This document shows positions 1-16,560 of a stretch of 64,000 bases of DNA, piece by piece. Location of the stretch: the NCBI RefSeq assembly GCF_033958435.1, contig NC_134138.1, positions 28,922,598-28,986,597 on the forward strand, read 5' to 3'. Source of the stretch: Carettochelys insculpta. Lineage: Eukaryota > Chordata > Testudines > Carettochelyidae. Under the pieces are notes generated by a model. The model had not been told where the DNA came from. It made no database searches and worked only from the letters and a program-made list of their open reading frames with translations. A program made the translations under genes and the position numbers. The stretch's first letter is position 1; each line of letters starts with the position of its first letter.

Positions 1-1954
1 GAGCTCGTGCGCATGCTGCTCCTAGCACGCTCTCAGCTTCCTGCCACGGTTTTCTGTGTGCATGTGGCTTTAAGGCAGCCAAACGCAGGGACCATAGAGT
101 CCCACTGCTGCTGGCTGGAGCAGCGCCATGGCGGACCTGTATTTCGAAAGAGTGGGCTGTGGAGCGTCTACACATGTACTCTTTCGATTTATTATTTCAA
201 AAGGGATAGATCCTCCTGATACAGGATCAGGGTTTGGATTTCGATTTCCGAGCCCCATACTTTTGATTTTCTTTCGAAAGACGGGTTTATGCATGTAGAT
301 GCTCCTCCCGCTCTTTTGAAAAAGGGCCTCTTTTTTTTGAAGTTTTTTGCACGTGTAGACACACCTATAGAGTAGTAATTCCCAGTCTATGGGACCCAAA
401 CATTGGTCTCCATTAGATTATCTAAGTGTTGCTGGCTGGGTGGCTCAGAGCCACATGTGGCTCTTTAAGCAGCCATTTGCAGCTCCTGCCACTGCCACCA
501 CTCACTTCTTCATCTCCCAGTCCCTGCCCTGCTGCGGTGAAATGGAATTCAATTTAATGGGTTTAATGACGGGCAGCAAAGAGCAAGACATTAAACCAAT
601 TAAAGTGAGTCCCACTGCAGTGCTGCAGGGCAGGAAACTGCCCACGTTGCAATTGGGGGAAGGGAGTAAGAAGGCTGGGGGTCTGTGCAGAGGAAGCAGT
701 GGCCCAGTGAAGTAGCAGCAGGGGGGCAGCAGTGGTGCTTGTGTGAGGTAAATGTGGGGTGTGTGTGTGTTTTGGGGCTTCGAGGGTTTAAGCCTGGGGG
801 CAGGAGGTGCAGGTGTATCAAGATTTATAGTTTTTTTTTCTCCAGGGGAGAACTCCCCCCACCCGTTTTGAATTGCCTTGGGTCACAAAAGTCTTACTGA
901 ATTGTCAAAATGGGCTGCCATCTCAAAAAGGTTGGGAACTGCTAACAGAGACTGGTGCTTCTTTCCCAACAACAATTTGAACCAACAGGCAATAGTCTTC
1001 CAACCTACTACAGTTAGAAAGGCATGAGTTCCACACAATAAGAGCAGTTTTACAGCAGACACACATTACAGCCATGTGCTAGGAGCTGCACTGCTTCCTC
1101 ATAAATGTCTGGGTAGAAATCAGGATAATGACCTATTACACCGCCCTAATCTCTACTCCCATGCCAGACAGCCACCGCTAGGATTAGAGAGAGCTGCCTT
1201 GTTATAACTGGAAGGATGCAGCTTTAACAGAATTCTCAGTGACCTTTCTGGACACTGAAACTAATTATTCACATTTAGGTCCACTGGAGCCTGCATTGCT
1301 AAGCTACAAAGCTCATTCTTAAAAATGTTTGCTTTTCAGAGAGCATGGGAGCTGAATATTAGAGCAATATGTATTTCATTGCCTTTATATCAGTTGGTAA
1401 ATATTTATACCTAAGTGATTTGAACAGCTCTTAATCATTTTTTGCACTGTGCATTTTATTTTTTGTGATGGGCACATATAGAGGCTTTAGATAAACTTAA
1501 ATAAATGTATAGGATTCCACCATCTAAACAAATACTGTTAGATGGTACAGAATTAAAAACAATGTTTCCAGTCCTTCAAACTAAACCCTTAGTCCACATC
1601 TCTGGAAGTGGCAGCATTATTCTAATGCAAAAGAAAACAATAATTGAGCTCTCTCTTCAACTGACTAGTATAGTTCACGCTAAATGATCTCTTATGATCA
1701 GTTATAAAGAACTTGATTTTGTTGTGCAGCAAATACCTGATACATAGTAACAATTTACGGGGCAAAGGGAGAAATATAAAAACAAATGAATTATCAATAG
1801 TCAATACTCAGTGCTGTGTAACACACAAAAACAGACAGGCCCTTTCCCCAAAATTTTACATTCTGGTTAGCCAGTAGATTAATAGATTGAATAGGTAGTT
1901 AAAAAGAGTTAAAACAGACTTCCAGCACTTGCTGTATATATATGAAACACTTAC
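1..1954. other. Non-coding flank / MAL2 intron 3 (minus strand)
   Basis: This stretch lies downstream of MAL2 exon 3 in the direction of transcription. The last MAL2 exon (about 26 codons in the human protein) was looked for on the minus strand and not recognised, so this is probably intron 3 with the last exon off the left edge. Apart from the fold-back remnant at 148-372, a stretch near 900-945 looks like the end of an old hAT-type element (a minus-strand reading resembling 'CAGTTCCCAACCTTTTTGAG'). The rest is AT-rich with no open frame I would defend. Confidence 0.5.
148..372. mobile_element. Damaged fold-back MITE (GTCTACAC family)
   Basis: The right end reads CACGTGTAGACACACC, the terminus shared by the other GTCTACAC MITEs in this window. 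The left part (TTTCGAAAGAG...GCGTCTACACATG) pairs imperfectly with an interior part of the right arm, and not with the right terminus itself. The left terminal repeat therefore seems to be lost. Boundaries are approximate. Confidence 0.4.
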
Positions 1955-2101
1955 TGCAGCTGCTATGCTTATATTATAGTCTTCATCCTTTAAAAGCACA
2001 GTGTTATTTGCTTTAAATAAATTATGCAGAGATGTTGTTGCTGCTTGCAACAAAAAGGCTCCAAAATAAAAGACGAAAGTAGCTCCATGGAAAAGAAAAT
2101 C
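1955..2101 (-). CDS. MAL2: MAL2 exon 3 (MARVEL domain, TM3 to luminal loop)
   Basis: This 147-bp exon encodes 49 codons in phase 0. Its acceptor is preceded by a pyrimidine tract (CTTTCTTTTCAG) and its donor is GCA|GTAAGTG. The translation contains FYFGAFLLQAATTSLHNL and DEDYNISIAAA, which match the third membrane segment and the following loop of human MAL2 (FYFGAFLLEAAATSLHDL, DNQYNINVAAS, recalled from the known protein). MAL2 is a four-span MARVEL-family membrane protein needed for basolateral-to-apical transcytosis in polarised epithelia and hepatocytes. The ATG-started open frame that runs beyond 1955 includes intron sequence and is not protein. About 26 C-terminal codons (TM4 and tail) are missing from the visible gene. 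Confidence 0.88.
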
Positions 2102-6700
<4,599 letters not shown>

Positions 6701-7084
6701 TTATGAGAGTACAGTCTTAAAGCTGAATCTTGTCCAGTCCCTCCAGACTAAGAGCTAATAGCTAATGTTTTTAAAGCCCTCAGGTATAATTTTTGTCACT
6801 GTGATAAGGTTATTAAAAAAGAAAAACAAAACCCACCCTCAAGGGGCTAAGTAATTGAAAGTCAATGAAACATAAACTTGTAAATAATTTCTGAAAAATG
6901 AGATTTAGATTTCTAAATAACTGAAGTACTTCTGAGGTGTTACATGAAATATAATTTTGAAGGAAACACAGGACAAATAAAATATTATCAAAATGCATTT
7001 ATCCTAAAATATAAACAAATCTGTATCTATTGCAACTGGTGTGCCAAGGATATGAGATTGAAATCTAAATCTTTTACCCATACA

Positions 7085-7612
7085 TAGTTTTGTTATCTCC
7101 TATCTGGAGTATTGCACCTAGTGCTGGGCCCTCCAGTACAGAAAGGATATGGGTGCATTGGAGAGAGTTTAGCGGAGGCCAATGAAAATGATTAAGGGGC
7201 TGGAGCACATGACCTATGACGACAGGCTGAGAGATTTCAGCTTATTTAGTTTGCAGAAGAGAAGACTAGGTGGCGATTGGATAGCAGCCTTCGATTTCCT
7301 GAAAGGAGGCTCTAAAGAATATGGAAAGAGACTGTTTTCAATGGTGCCAGATGACAGAACAAGGAGCAATGGCCTGAAGTTAGAGGAAGAGGTGTAGGTT
7401 GGATATTAGGAAAAACCATTTCACCAGGAAGGTGGTGAAGCACTGGAATGTGTTACTGAGAGAAGTGGTGGAATCTCCATCCCTTGAGGTTTTTAAGTCC
7501 CAGCTTGAGAAAGTCCTGGCTGGGATGATTTAGTTGGACTTGATCCTGCTTTAGGCAGGGAGCTGGACTAGATGACCTCCTGAGGTCCTTCCCGCCCTAG
7601 GATTCTATAATC
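7085..7612 (+). mobile_element. CR1 LINE, 3' fragment
   Basis: The sequence encodes the C-terminal end of a CR1 reverse transcriptase protein in broken frames; a readable piece is MKMIKGLEHMTYDDRLRDF, followed by LFSLQKRRLGGD. It continues through the typical CR1 3' untranslated region (GACCTCCTGAGGTCCTTCCC) to the terminal motif GGATTCTATAATC. It is 5'-truncated and inactive. Confidence 0.9.
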
Positions 7613-8099
7613 TTTTTTATAACATCCCTCTACTGAGACTGGCAGCAAGTCTACTACCTAAAGAAACCTCAAAACTAAAATGAGGAAGTCCTCCCACCCA
7701 CGTCATATCGGCTGTCAAAGCCATCCATCAGTTAACTTTTTGGTTAAGATTGATCTGGGCTCCAGTCCTGCAATGGATTCACGCCAGCCGATCCAGGAGC
7801 CAGTGTGGAGGAGGCCATTAAAAAAAAGGGGGGAGTCCCATAAGGAGGGGCAGACATGTCTATAGGGATTCATTTGAACTTTGGCACCCAGGTCAGTATT
7901 CAAATCTGTCACTCTATGAAGAAAGATACACTCAGTGAAATCCTGGACTAACTGAAATCAGCGGGAGTGTTGCTGTTAGTAATTATGACCCTGATCCGAC
8001 AAACTTTTCTGCCTGTCCTAACTCTTGAGGACCTGAGCAGCGTCACTGCAGTCATGCCAGAGTCTGAGGGACCCTGAACACACACCCACACCCACAGTC

Positions 8100-8226
8100 G
8101 CACCTTATAGACTAACCGATATGTTGGAGCATGAGCTTTCCTGGGCAAAGACCCGCTTCAGATGGCTCTGGGGAAGCGGGTCGTCGCGCACAAAAGCTAA
8201 CGCTCCAACATGTCTGCTCGTCTAGG
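8100..8226. repeat. Old fold-back SINE fragment
   Basis: The left arm (CACCTTATAGACTAACCGAT...GGAGCATGAGCTTTCCTGGGCAAAGACCCGCTTC) is followed by an imperfect inverted copy (GAAGCGGGTC...AAAGCTAACGCTCCAACATG). It has the same layout as the fold-back SINEs at 12739, 37420, 53202 and 57560 but is more diverged, and no target-site duplication was found. Confidence 0.7.
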
Positions 8227-8319
8227 AGGCGCCCCAGCCCTTGGGGCTGGTTTTGAAGGCGCAGCCTACACGGCCACGCCTCCCGCACAGAGTTCCGCGT
8301 TACTCCTTTGAGCTTCTCA

Positions 8320-9560
<1,241 letters not shown>

Positions 9561-10267
9561 CCACCTGCCACCTCCAGATCCTTGCTTCCATCTTTTTTGT
9601 AGCTGCTTGCGAGCTTTCCATGCCCTCCTGTAGTTTTCTGTAGCAAGGATATCTTCTAGCTCATCTTTCAGTACCAGATATGATGCTTTATTTTGTCCAG
9701 CAAAATTGACATCAGGGTTCATAAATCTTATTTGTCTTTTTTAACCCAGTTAGTTCATGATGAACCAGCACTCGGTACATTCCAACTCAGCCGCATGGTT
9801 TTTATCCCCATGGTGATGTTAATAGTCTTAATGTTCCAATAAATATTCTAGAGCCCTAGGGTTGGGGTAAAAACCTAGTTTGATAAACCTATGGCTTAAG
9901 GTATTGCCAAAAAATAGTGATTTTGCTTCCAGTTTGGAGGAAACTCTTTAATAACAACAAGAAGTCCTGTGGCACCTTATATAGAACAGAGAGGAGAAAC
10001 TGCTGATAATGGGCCAGGTCTGGGCAGGATGGGAGTGCAGGAGCAGGGTGGGGGTTGGGTGTATGCGTGGGGGTGGTCAGTAGCAGGATAGAGATGGGGT
10101 CTGGGCTGGGGGTGGGGGATTCAGGAGCTGGGTGGCAGTGGGGAATTTAGCTTGGCGTGCCTCTGTGGTATTGTGGAAAAAAAAACTCTCCTGCTGACTA
10201 AGCAAAAAGTCCTTGTACGTAGTGGGAGTATTTTGTCTTCAAAAGTGCTGACAAGCAGCATTTTCAT
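9561..10267. other. Intergenic, no gene seen
   Basis: The GC island ends and AT-richer DNA follows. A short SINE-like scrap is present near 9951-9985 (AACAACAAGAAGTCCTGTGG). The block at 10010-10150 is G-rich (GGGTGGGGGTTGGG-type). Nothing coding is supported. Confidence 0.6.
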
Positions 10268-11106
10268 ATGAACCAACTTTTAGTGACAGGACTGATGAGA
10301 TTTAACAAGGACAAGCGCAGAGTCCTGCACTTGGAATGGAAGAATCCCAATCATTGTTACAGTCTGGGGACCGACTGTGTAAGTAGGAGAGCAGCAGAAA
10401 ATGACCTGGGGAGTACAATGGATGAGAGGCTGGATGTGAGTCAACAGTGTGCCCTTGTAGCCAAGAAGGCTAATGGCATATTAGGGTGCGTTAGAAGGAA
10501 CATTTCCAGCAGATTTTGAGAAGTAATTATTCCCCTCTATTTGGCATTGGTAAGGCCACATCTGGAGTACTGTGTCCAGTTATGGACCTTCTCCCCTCAG
10601 TATAGAAAGGATGTGGATGCATTGGAGAATGTCCAGTGGAGGGCAACAAAAATGATTAGAGGGTTGGAGCACATGACGTATGAGGAGAGGTTGAGGGATA
10701 TGGGCTTATTTAGTTTGCAGAAGAGAACAGTGAGGGGTGATTTGATAGCAGCCTTCAGCTTCCTGAACAGGGCTTCTAAAAAGAATGGAGAACCGCTGTT
10801 CTCAGTAGTGATGGACGGCAGAACAAAGAGCAATGGTCTCAAGCTACAGAGTCAGAGGTGTAGGTTAGATACTAGGAAAAACACGGATACCTCTCTGTTA
10901 CTTGGAAAAACTATTTCACCAGGAGGATGGTGAGGCACTGGAATACATTACCTAGAGAAGTGGTGGAATCTCCATCCCTAGAAGTCCTGGCTTGACAAAG
11001 TCCTGGCTGGGATGATTTAGTTAAGGCTGATCCTGCTCTAGACAGGGGGCTGAACTTGATGATATTCTGAGGTCCCTTCCATCTCCGGTATTTTATGATT
11101 CTATGA
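10268..11106 (+). mobile_element. CR1 LINE, 3' third
   Basis: This encodes the C-terminal part of the CR1 reverse transcriptase protein in two pieces. The first contains MRFNKDKRRVLHLEWKNPNH and ends in a stop at 10517-10519. The second contains [20 protein letters not shown] and MIRGLEHMTYEERLRDMGLF. A CR1 3' untranslated region follows, ending TTTTATGATTCTATGAC. It is 5'-truncated and interrupted. Confidence 0.92.
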
Positions 11107-11683
11107 CTGCGTCAAAACAGCCTTGTTGCTGAAAGCTGCATAATGTAGACATACCCTAAGTATTCATGGCTTTAAGCAGGAGATGGAGGCTGACTTCCAA
11201 ATGCCGGCTACTTCAGCAAAGCAAAAGTATGGAGCTGAATAGACAGTACCTCAAACTTGGAAAAGCCTATAGTTCACTTCTGAGGTACAACAGCTGTGGT
11301 CTGTGGACACCCAGAACAAAAGCTAGCATGGCAGTATAGCATCATATAATACATTAAAATTAAACAGTTAATTATTACAAAAATAATTTAAAAATTACAT
11401 AGCGAGGTGCCCTCTCTAGGACCAGCTTCCTCAGTCCTGATCTGGATAGCTTCCTGGGAGTTGGGTTTGGTTGCTGCAGGACAGGAATGGGGTTCAGCTT
11501 CGTCCCTGATGACGTTGGGGTCCTGATTCCAAACAAAGCCTGGCTGTCTGGGGAGTTCTTTCTGCCAGCCTCCTGCTCGTCCCCCAATGATAATTTACTC
11601 AATGTTTACTGGTAAATCTTAAGGAGGGAATGCAGGGGTGGGGGACACAACCAGCATGATCTGTATGCTGCCGGGGTGGTCAG
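11107..11683. other. Intergenic, no gene seen
   Basis: AT-rich sequence up to 11400, then a mixed-composition block. No supported feature. Confidence 0.6.
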
Positions 11684-11860
11684 CAATGTTCCCTCTAGTT
11701 CTTTCTGTACATGTGCAGAATAAATTTTCATTTGCACTGAGGCCCATGCACCACCAGTAGAAGCACATGCTGCCATCTGTGGGCGCTCTGCTAACAAGCT
11801 GAGCAGCATTTGAATCCCTTCTGGGTGGGCACTCAAGCGCACAGCTTACAGGGAACACTG
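11684..11860. mobile_element. Non-autonomous hAT-like element with 8-bp TSD
   Basis: The left end CAATGTTCCCTCTAG and right end CTTACAGGGAACACTG form a short terminal inverted repeat of the CAGTGTTCCCT type. Flanking 8-mers are GTGGTCAG (11676-11683) and GTGGACAG (11861-11868), matching at 7 of 8 positions, as expected for a hAT insertion. Related copies lie near 36060 and 49324. Confidence 0.72.
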
Positions 11861-12738
11861 GTGGACAGTTGTTTTGTGTATATAAAATCCTGGCCCGTGC
11901 CTCCAAAAAAGGATGTTGTGTGTCTACTGCCAAATTTTTTCCCGCTGTCCCTCATTTTACTGTGGCAAGTGTTTTGTTGTTTATTCAACACTGTGTGGGG
12001 TCCCAGTCACAGGTCCCTCACAGACAACTACCTAGGAATTTCTGTGGCTGGCTAAAACACATAAACAATGGCATGTCCTAACCTAAAAGTCATAAACCTG
12101 TGACTCCTTTTAGGTGCTTCTCGCAAAATATTGCATTTGTAAGTGCAAACTATAGCAGTACTTGTTGATCAGGTTAAAAAGTAGTGCAGTGTTATCTCTC
12201 TGGTGAATGTAACCTCATGAAATAAGACAGCATGTACTGTACTATCTGTTAAATCAATCTACACTGTATTTCCTGATATTTTGCTATATCGAGTATTTAA
12301 AAACCCCACTAATCACAGGCAGTAATAATAGCAACATTTATATTTCATGCTTCTTGGTCCAAACACTTTCCAAGTTATCACAACTCCTAACGCCCCAAAA
12401 TGTAGGTGTAGTTTTGCTAATCTGTTATGTCTCATATCGTAATGTCTAGCAAGTAAGGCCATCATGGACTGGGCAGGTAAATAATTAAAAAAGCAAAACG
12501 CACAAAAGCTGAAGTAGGCGCCCATGTGGCCGTGGGACAGACACTGACCTATTTGCCCACAGTGAGACCAGTACACACACAGCTTGATTAAAACAAACAG
12601 ATCAGAGTGCAGTTAGTCTTTTTACCACTCTAGGATCCACTTCATTTTCCTGATTACTTTCATTTTTTGCAGAAAGATCAATTAAAAATCCTTCATGGAT
12701 TTAGCTTTCCAGAATTTTTCAGTGTCTGTATTAATTCA

Positions 12739-12924
12739 AGTATCAGAGGGGTAGCCGTGTTAGTCTGGATCTGCAAAAGCAACGAGGGGTCCTGTGGCAC
12801 CTTATAGACTAACAGAAATGTATGAGCATAAGCTTTCGTGGGCAGACCCGGTCTTTGCCCACGAAAGCTTATGCTCATACATTTCTGTTAGTCTATAAGG
12901 TGCCACAGGACCCCTCGTTGCTTT
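12739..12924 (+). mobile_element. Fold-back SINE with 12-bp TSD
   Basis: It begins AGTATCAGAGGGGTAGCC. A stretch of about 75 bp (GCAAAAGCAACGAGGGGTCC... to GGGCAGACC) is followed, after almost no loop, by its perfect inverted copy (GGTCTTTGCCCACG... to GTTGCTTTT). The exact 12-mer TGTATTAATTCA flanks the whole unit at 12727-12738 and 12925-12936. Both arms were therefore inserted as one retroposed unit. Confidence 0.88.
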
Positions 12925-12936
12925 TGTATTAATTCA

Positions 12937-15397
12937 GTTATGTTTGTCATCATAAAAAAGCAGGAGCACAGCAAATTCAAACTGATTTGTTTAAACTTCA
13001 ATTTATTTAGTATGTGGTGGTGATCTTGATGTTGCTCTAATCTAGTAGAAAAGAGGTATCTCCACTGAAGTCAGTGAAGTTAAATCACTATAAACTGATA
13101 TAAATCAGAAGCAAGCTCCTTGTCTTTTCCATGGCCTTATCCAGAAGATGGTTTTTTAACTGACACTCTATTTTTTATTTCTATTAGATATTTAAGAGAA
13201 CATTGTGCATAAGTACATTATGGCCATATTTTCTTTTCTGTATAAAATGAGCCTGGAAGCTTTTCTAGAAGTCTCTTTAGCCTGCTGTAAAACTGAATTG
13301 CTTCCAGTGGAAAAGAGACAGGGAGAAAGAGCCCACGTGCCATGTAAAGACAACAAATCCTGTTTCAGATTTTTAAGTCATTCTCTCATTATCATTGTTG
13401 TCACTCAGCTGAACATGAAATCCAGTTCCCCAGCTGGCGTAAATTGGCATAACTTCATTGACTATAGTGGAACAATGCCACTTAGCACAAACTGAAATCT
13501 GGCCTGAAATTTACACTTATACAGTGAATGATCTGAAAAACATACATGATATAAAATAGTCTGTTTGTTAACCTTTGCGGGGGCTGTTAATGAAATGCTG
13601 ACCTAATGGTGACGATACATCAACATCATAATTAGATTATCAGATAGATTACCCTGTGAAAAGACTAGGTTATTGAGATTTTTTCTAAAGGAAAACTATG
13701 CTAGCTATATGTAAATACAAATGTGGCCAGGCTCTTGATTACATTCTAACCTCCTTGCACTGTCTGCATAAAACAGAGTACTTCTGTTGAAATTAATGGC
13801 CTTGATGCAGCTGAACTGTGCTTGGCACAGGACCTATTGAGAGGAGTGGAGTAAAAGCAGCAAAACAGTTCAGTAAGGTCTCTGGCTCTAGCTCACCGTC
13901 CTTCAAGCGTGACTCCAGTTCAACCTGCCCCCCCCCCAGCCTGGTTCAACCTGCCCCCCCGGCCCGGTTCAAGCACTCCTTTGCTCTGCTTCAACCCGCC
14001 CCCCCTGCCCCACGTGCGGCCCCGGTTCAAACCCCCTGTGGTCCAGCTCACCACCCAAGCAGGGCTGTGGCTCACCACCCCCATGCATAGCTCTGGCTCA
14101 ACTCCACCCCTTGCCTCCCTGCAGCCCTAATCCACCCCAGGCTTAGCCCCCCAGCCCACTTCCAATGGCCCCAATCCACCACCAGGCTTAACCCTCCCCA
14201 ACTGCTCCCCCCACCCCACCCCTGGACTTACCTTTCTGCTGCTTCCCCAGCTGCAAAGTGTGTGTTCCGCTGGGGAAAAAGCCAGACCCCCACTTATGCG
14301 AAATCCAGGTTACGCGAGGGTGTGTGGAATGGAACCCTCATGTAACTTGAGGGTATACTGTGCTATCCTTTGTGTTCCACTGGTTCTGGAACTGGCTAGG
14401 GGACAATTTAGTCCCCAGAACATCTTAAAGCAGCTGCAGGGTTGATCTAAGGCAGCCAGATGTTACTGGAGAGGAACTACCCTCTGGCCACGTCGCCTTC
14501 TGTCTGACAGGCTTGCTATGACAAGAACTACTGGCTGTGCTAGTGCTAGGCCATCCAGGGAGTCCTCTTACATCAAAGTGATCATCAGATGTTTTATTAA
14601 GGTAGCTTTCTGGTCCTTGAAGAACAACAGGATTAGAACTAACAAACTGAAGCACTGTTCTGAAATACATTGGATCAGCGATGAAACTTAACTTAAATTT
14701 TTTATAGGTACGGTTGTATTGCAACCTCCGACTCTGGGGAAAGGGGGACCTGGGGTAAGGTTGTGAAACCACAGTACTTGTAAGAAATTTAAGTGTGGGA
14801 TGGATGTGTGGAGAACGTCAGGGAAGGGGCTTGGTGGGTCTTCCTGCTACATTTTAGGAAGAACCAATCAGTGGCCCAAATACAAAATGGGAATCCTAGA
14901 AACAGGGTTATAGTGGGTTATAGTTGATCACAAATGAAATGTGAGTTAACAGTGTAAAGCAGTTGCAAAAAAGGCAAATACCACTCTGGGATGTATTCTT
15001 AGGAGTGTTGTAAGACTGATAGGAAATGTAATTCTTCCATGCTCCACACTGATAAGGTCTCAACCAGATTGCTATGTCCACCAGAGCCGTCCCTAGGGAG
15101 ACATGGGACCTGGGCAACCCCTGCCAGTACCCTGGGTACAGGGCCCAAGGCAACTCCCCACTGCAGGGCCCGTCCTGCCTCTGCTTTGCCCCATTCTTGA
15201 TCCACCCCATCCCCCAAGCCTCGTTCCTGCTCCACCCCGCTCTGCTCCCTCCCACAAGCAATGGAAGCCGGAGATTACTGGGCTTGGCATGGGGCAGCAG
15301 AAGTGGTCAGAATCCCTCCCACCCCCCACACCACAGCAACAGGAGTTTGATCAACTCAGCAGCGTGCTCCTCTCTGAATCTGCTGCACTCCACTAGA
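12937..15397. other. Intergenic, no gene seen
   Basis: This stretch is AT-rich to about 13850, followed by a C-rich tandem block (separate entry). A short sequence ending ACTTGAGGGTATACTGTG near 14345-14365 looks like the terminus of an unnamed DNA transposon. A second CCCC-rich stretch spans 15110-15350. No coding region is supported. Confidence 0.55.
13915..14230. repeat. C-rich degenerate minisatellite
   Basis: Repeated GGTTCAACCTGCCCCCC-type and GTGGTCCAGCTCACCACCC-type units with runs of C. Units are irregular and the boundaries are approximate. Confidence 0.5.
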
Positions 15398-15805
15398 GCT
15401 AGGTCTACACTAGCACAAATCTTCGAAAGATTCCTACTGAGGCGCTGAAATGCATATTCAGCACCTCATTAGCATGCCGCCAGCCGCAGCTCTTCTAAAT
15501 TGCCGCTTTTTGCTTCTGCACAGCTTGTCCAGAGAGGGGTCCTTTTTGAAAGGACCCCGGAACTTCAAAATCCCCTTATTCCTATCAGCAGATAGCTGAT
15601 TTAGATTTCAAAGGTCCCGGGGTCCTTTCAAAAAGGACCCCCTGTCTGGACGGGCCACGTGGCAGCGAAAAGCAGCAATTTCGAAGAGCCGTGGCTGGTG
15701 GCATGCTAATGAGGTGCTGAATATGCATTTCAGCGCCTCATGAGTAATCTTCAAAATGGCCATTTGCATGGCCATTTCGAAGATTTATGGTGACGTAGAC
15801 ATGGC
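15398..15805. mobile_element. Harbinger-type fold-back MITE
   Basis: The ends (GCTAGGTCTACAC and the complement GCCATGTCTACG) begin a long inverted repeat reaching almost to the centre. Matching blocks include TGCATATTCAGCACCTCATTAGCATGCC and GGTCCTTTTTGAAAGGACCC. It belongs to the same family as 25520-25936, the left arm at 37192, and 63376-63811. Flanking trinucleotides AGA/ACA do not form a clean duplication. Confidence 0.75.
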
Positions 15806-15959
15806 ACAGGAGTGGCCTGGCAGGGTCAGGATGCTCTGATTCCTGCTCCTATGGTGAAACTAAGCGCAGCCAGCTGGAGATGGAGCGTGTAGAGAGCCCA
15901 GCCCTGGCTGCTGCACCATGTCAGACCTCCCAGGTAAGCCCCTGGGCCACCCTGGGCCC

Positions 15960-16560
15960 TGCAGGTCCTGTCCATAAGATGGTTGAAGCACTGGGGGAGC
16001 AACATGTTGGACCTTGGGTGGGTGCCCCAAACCATCCTGAGGACAGGATGGATTTGATGTCCAGTTCTGGGCTCCACACTTTGGGAAGTGGTGAAAATTG
16101 GAGAAAGTCCTGAGAAAAGCAACCAAAAAAGGTAAAAGGTCTAGAAAGCAGGACCTCTGAGGAAAGGTTTAAAAAAATGGGTGTGTTTAGTTTGGAGGGG
16201 AGATGATCGAGGGGAGACAAAGTAACAGTCTTCAAGTACCTGAAAGGTTTTTAAAGGCGGAGGATGCTAAATTGTTCTTGTTTATCATTGTGCAGAGGAC
16301 AAGAAGTAATAGGCTCACATTGTAGCAAGTCAGATTTATATGAGACATTAGTAAAAAAAACTTCCTAACTGACAAATTGTTCAGATAGGTAAGCACTGAA
16401 ACAAATTACTTAAGGAGGTTGTAGAATCCCGTTTTGTTTTTTTTTAAGACAAACACCTGTCAGAGATGGCTAGATAATAAACAGATGTGACTTCCAAACT
16501 GCAAGGGACTGGATTAGATGACCTACCTGCATCCCTTCCAGTCTTTGATTTCTATGATTA
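15960..16560 (+). mobile_element. CR1 LINE, old 3' fragment
   Basis: This is diverged CR1-like sequence: a stretch similar to the reverse transcriptase C-terminus (GTTTGGAGGGGAGATGATCG), then the CR1 3' region ending in GACTGGATTAGATGACC and a TTGATTTCTATGATT terminus. Many frame breaks are present. Confidence 0.7.

Noticed and set aside
1856..2053. 65-codon minus frame taken as a gene on its own
   Set aside because: Its start lies inside MAL2 exon 3 and its end is intron; only 1955-2101 is exon.
12739..12924. CRISPR-like or attenuator hairpin
   Set aside because: The repeat is a retroposon in vertebrate DNA with target-site duplications; there are no spacers and no bacterial context.
15074..15448. 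124-codon plus frame and its minus-strand partner
   Set aside because: C-rich composition and no similarity; it runs into a MITE end.
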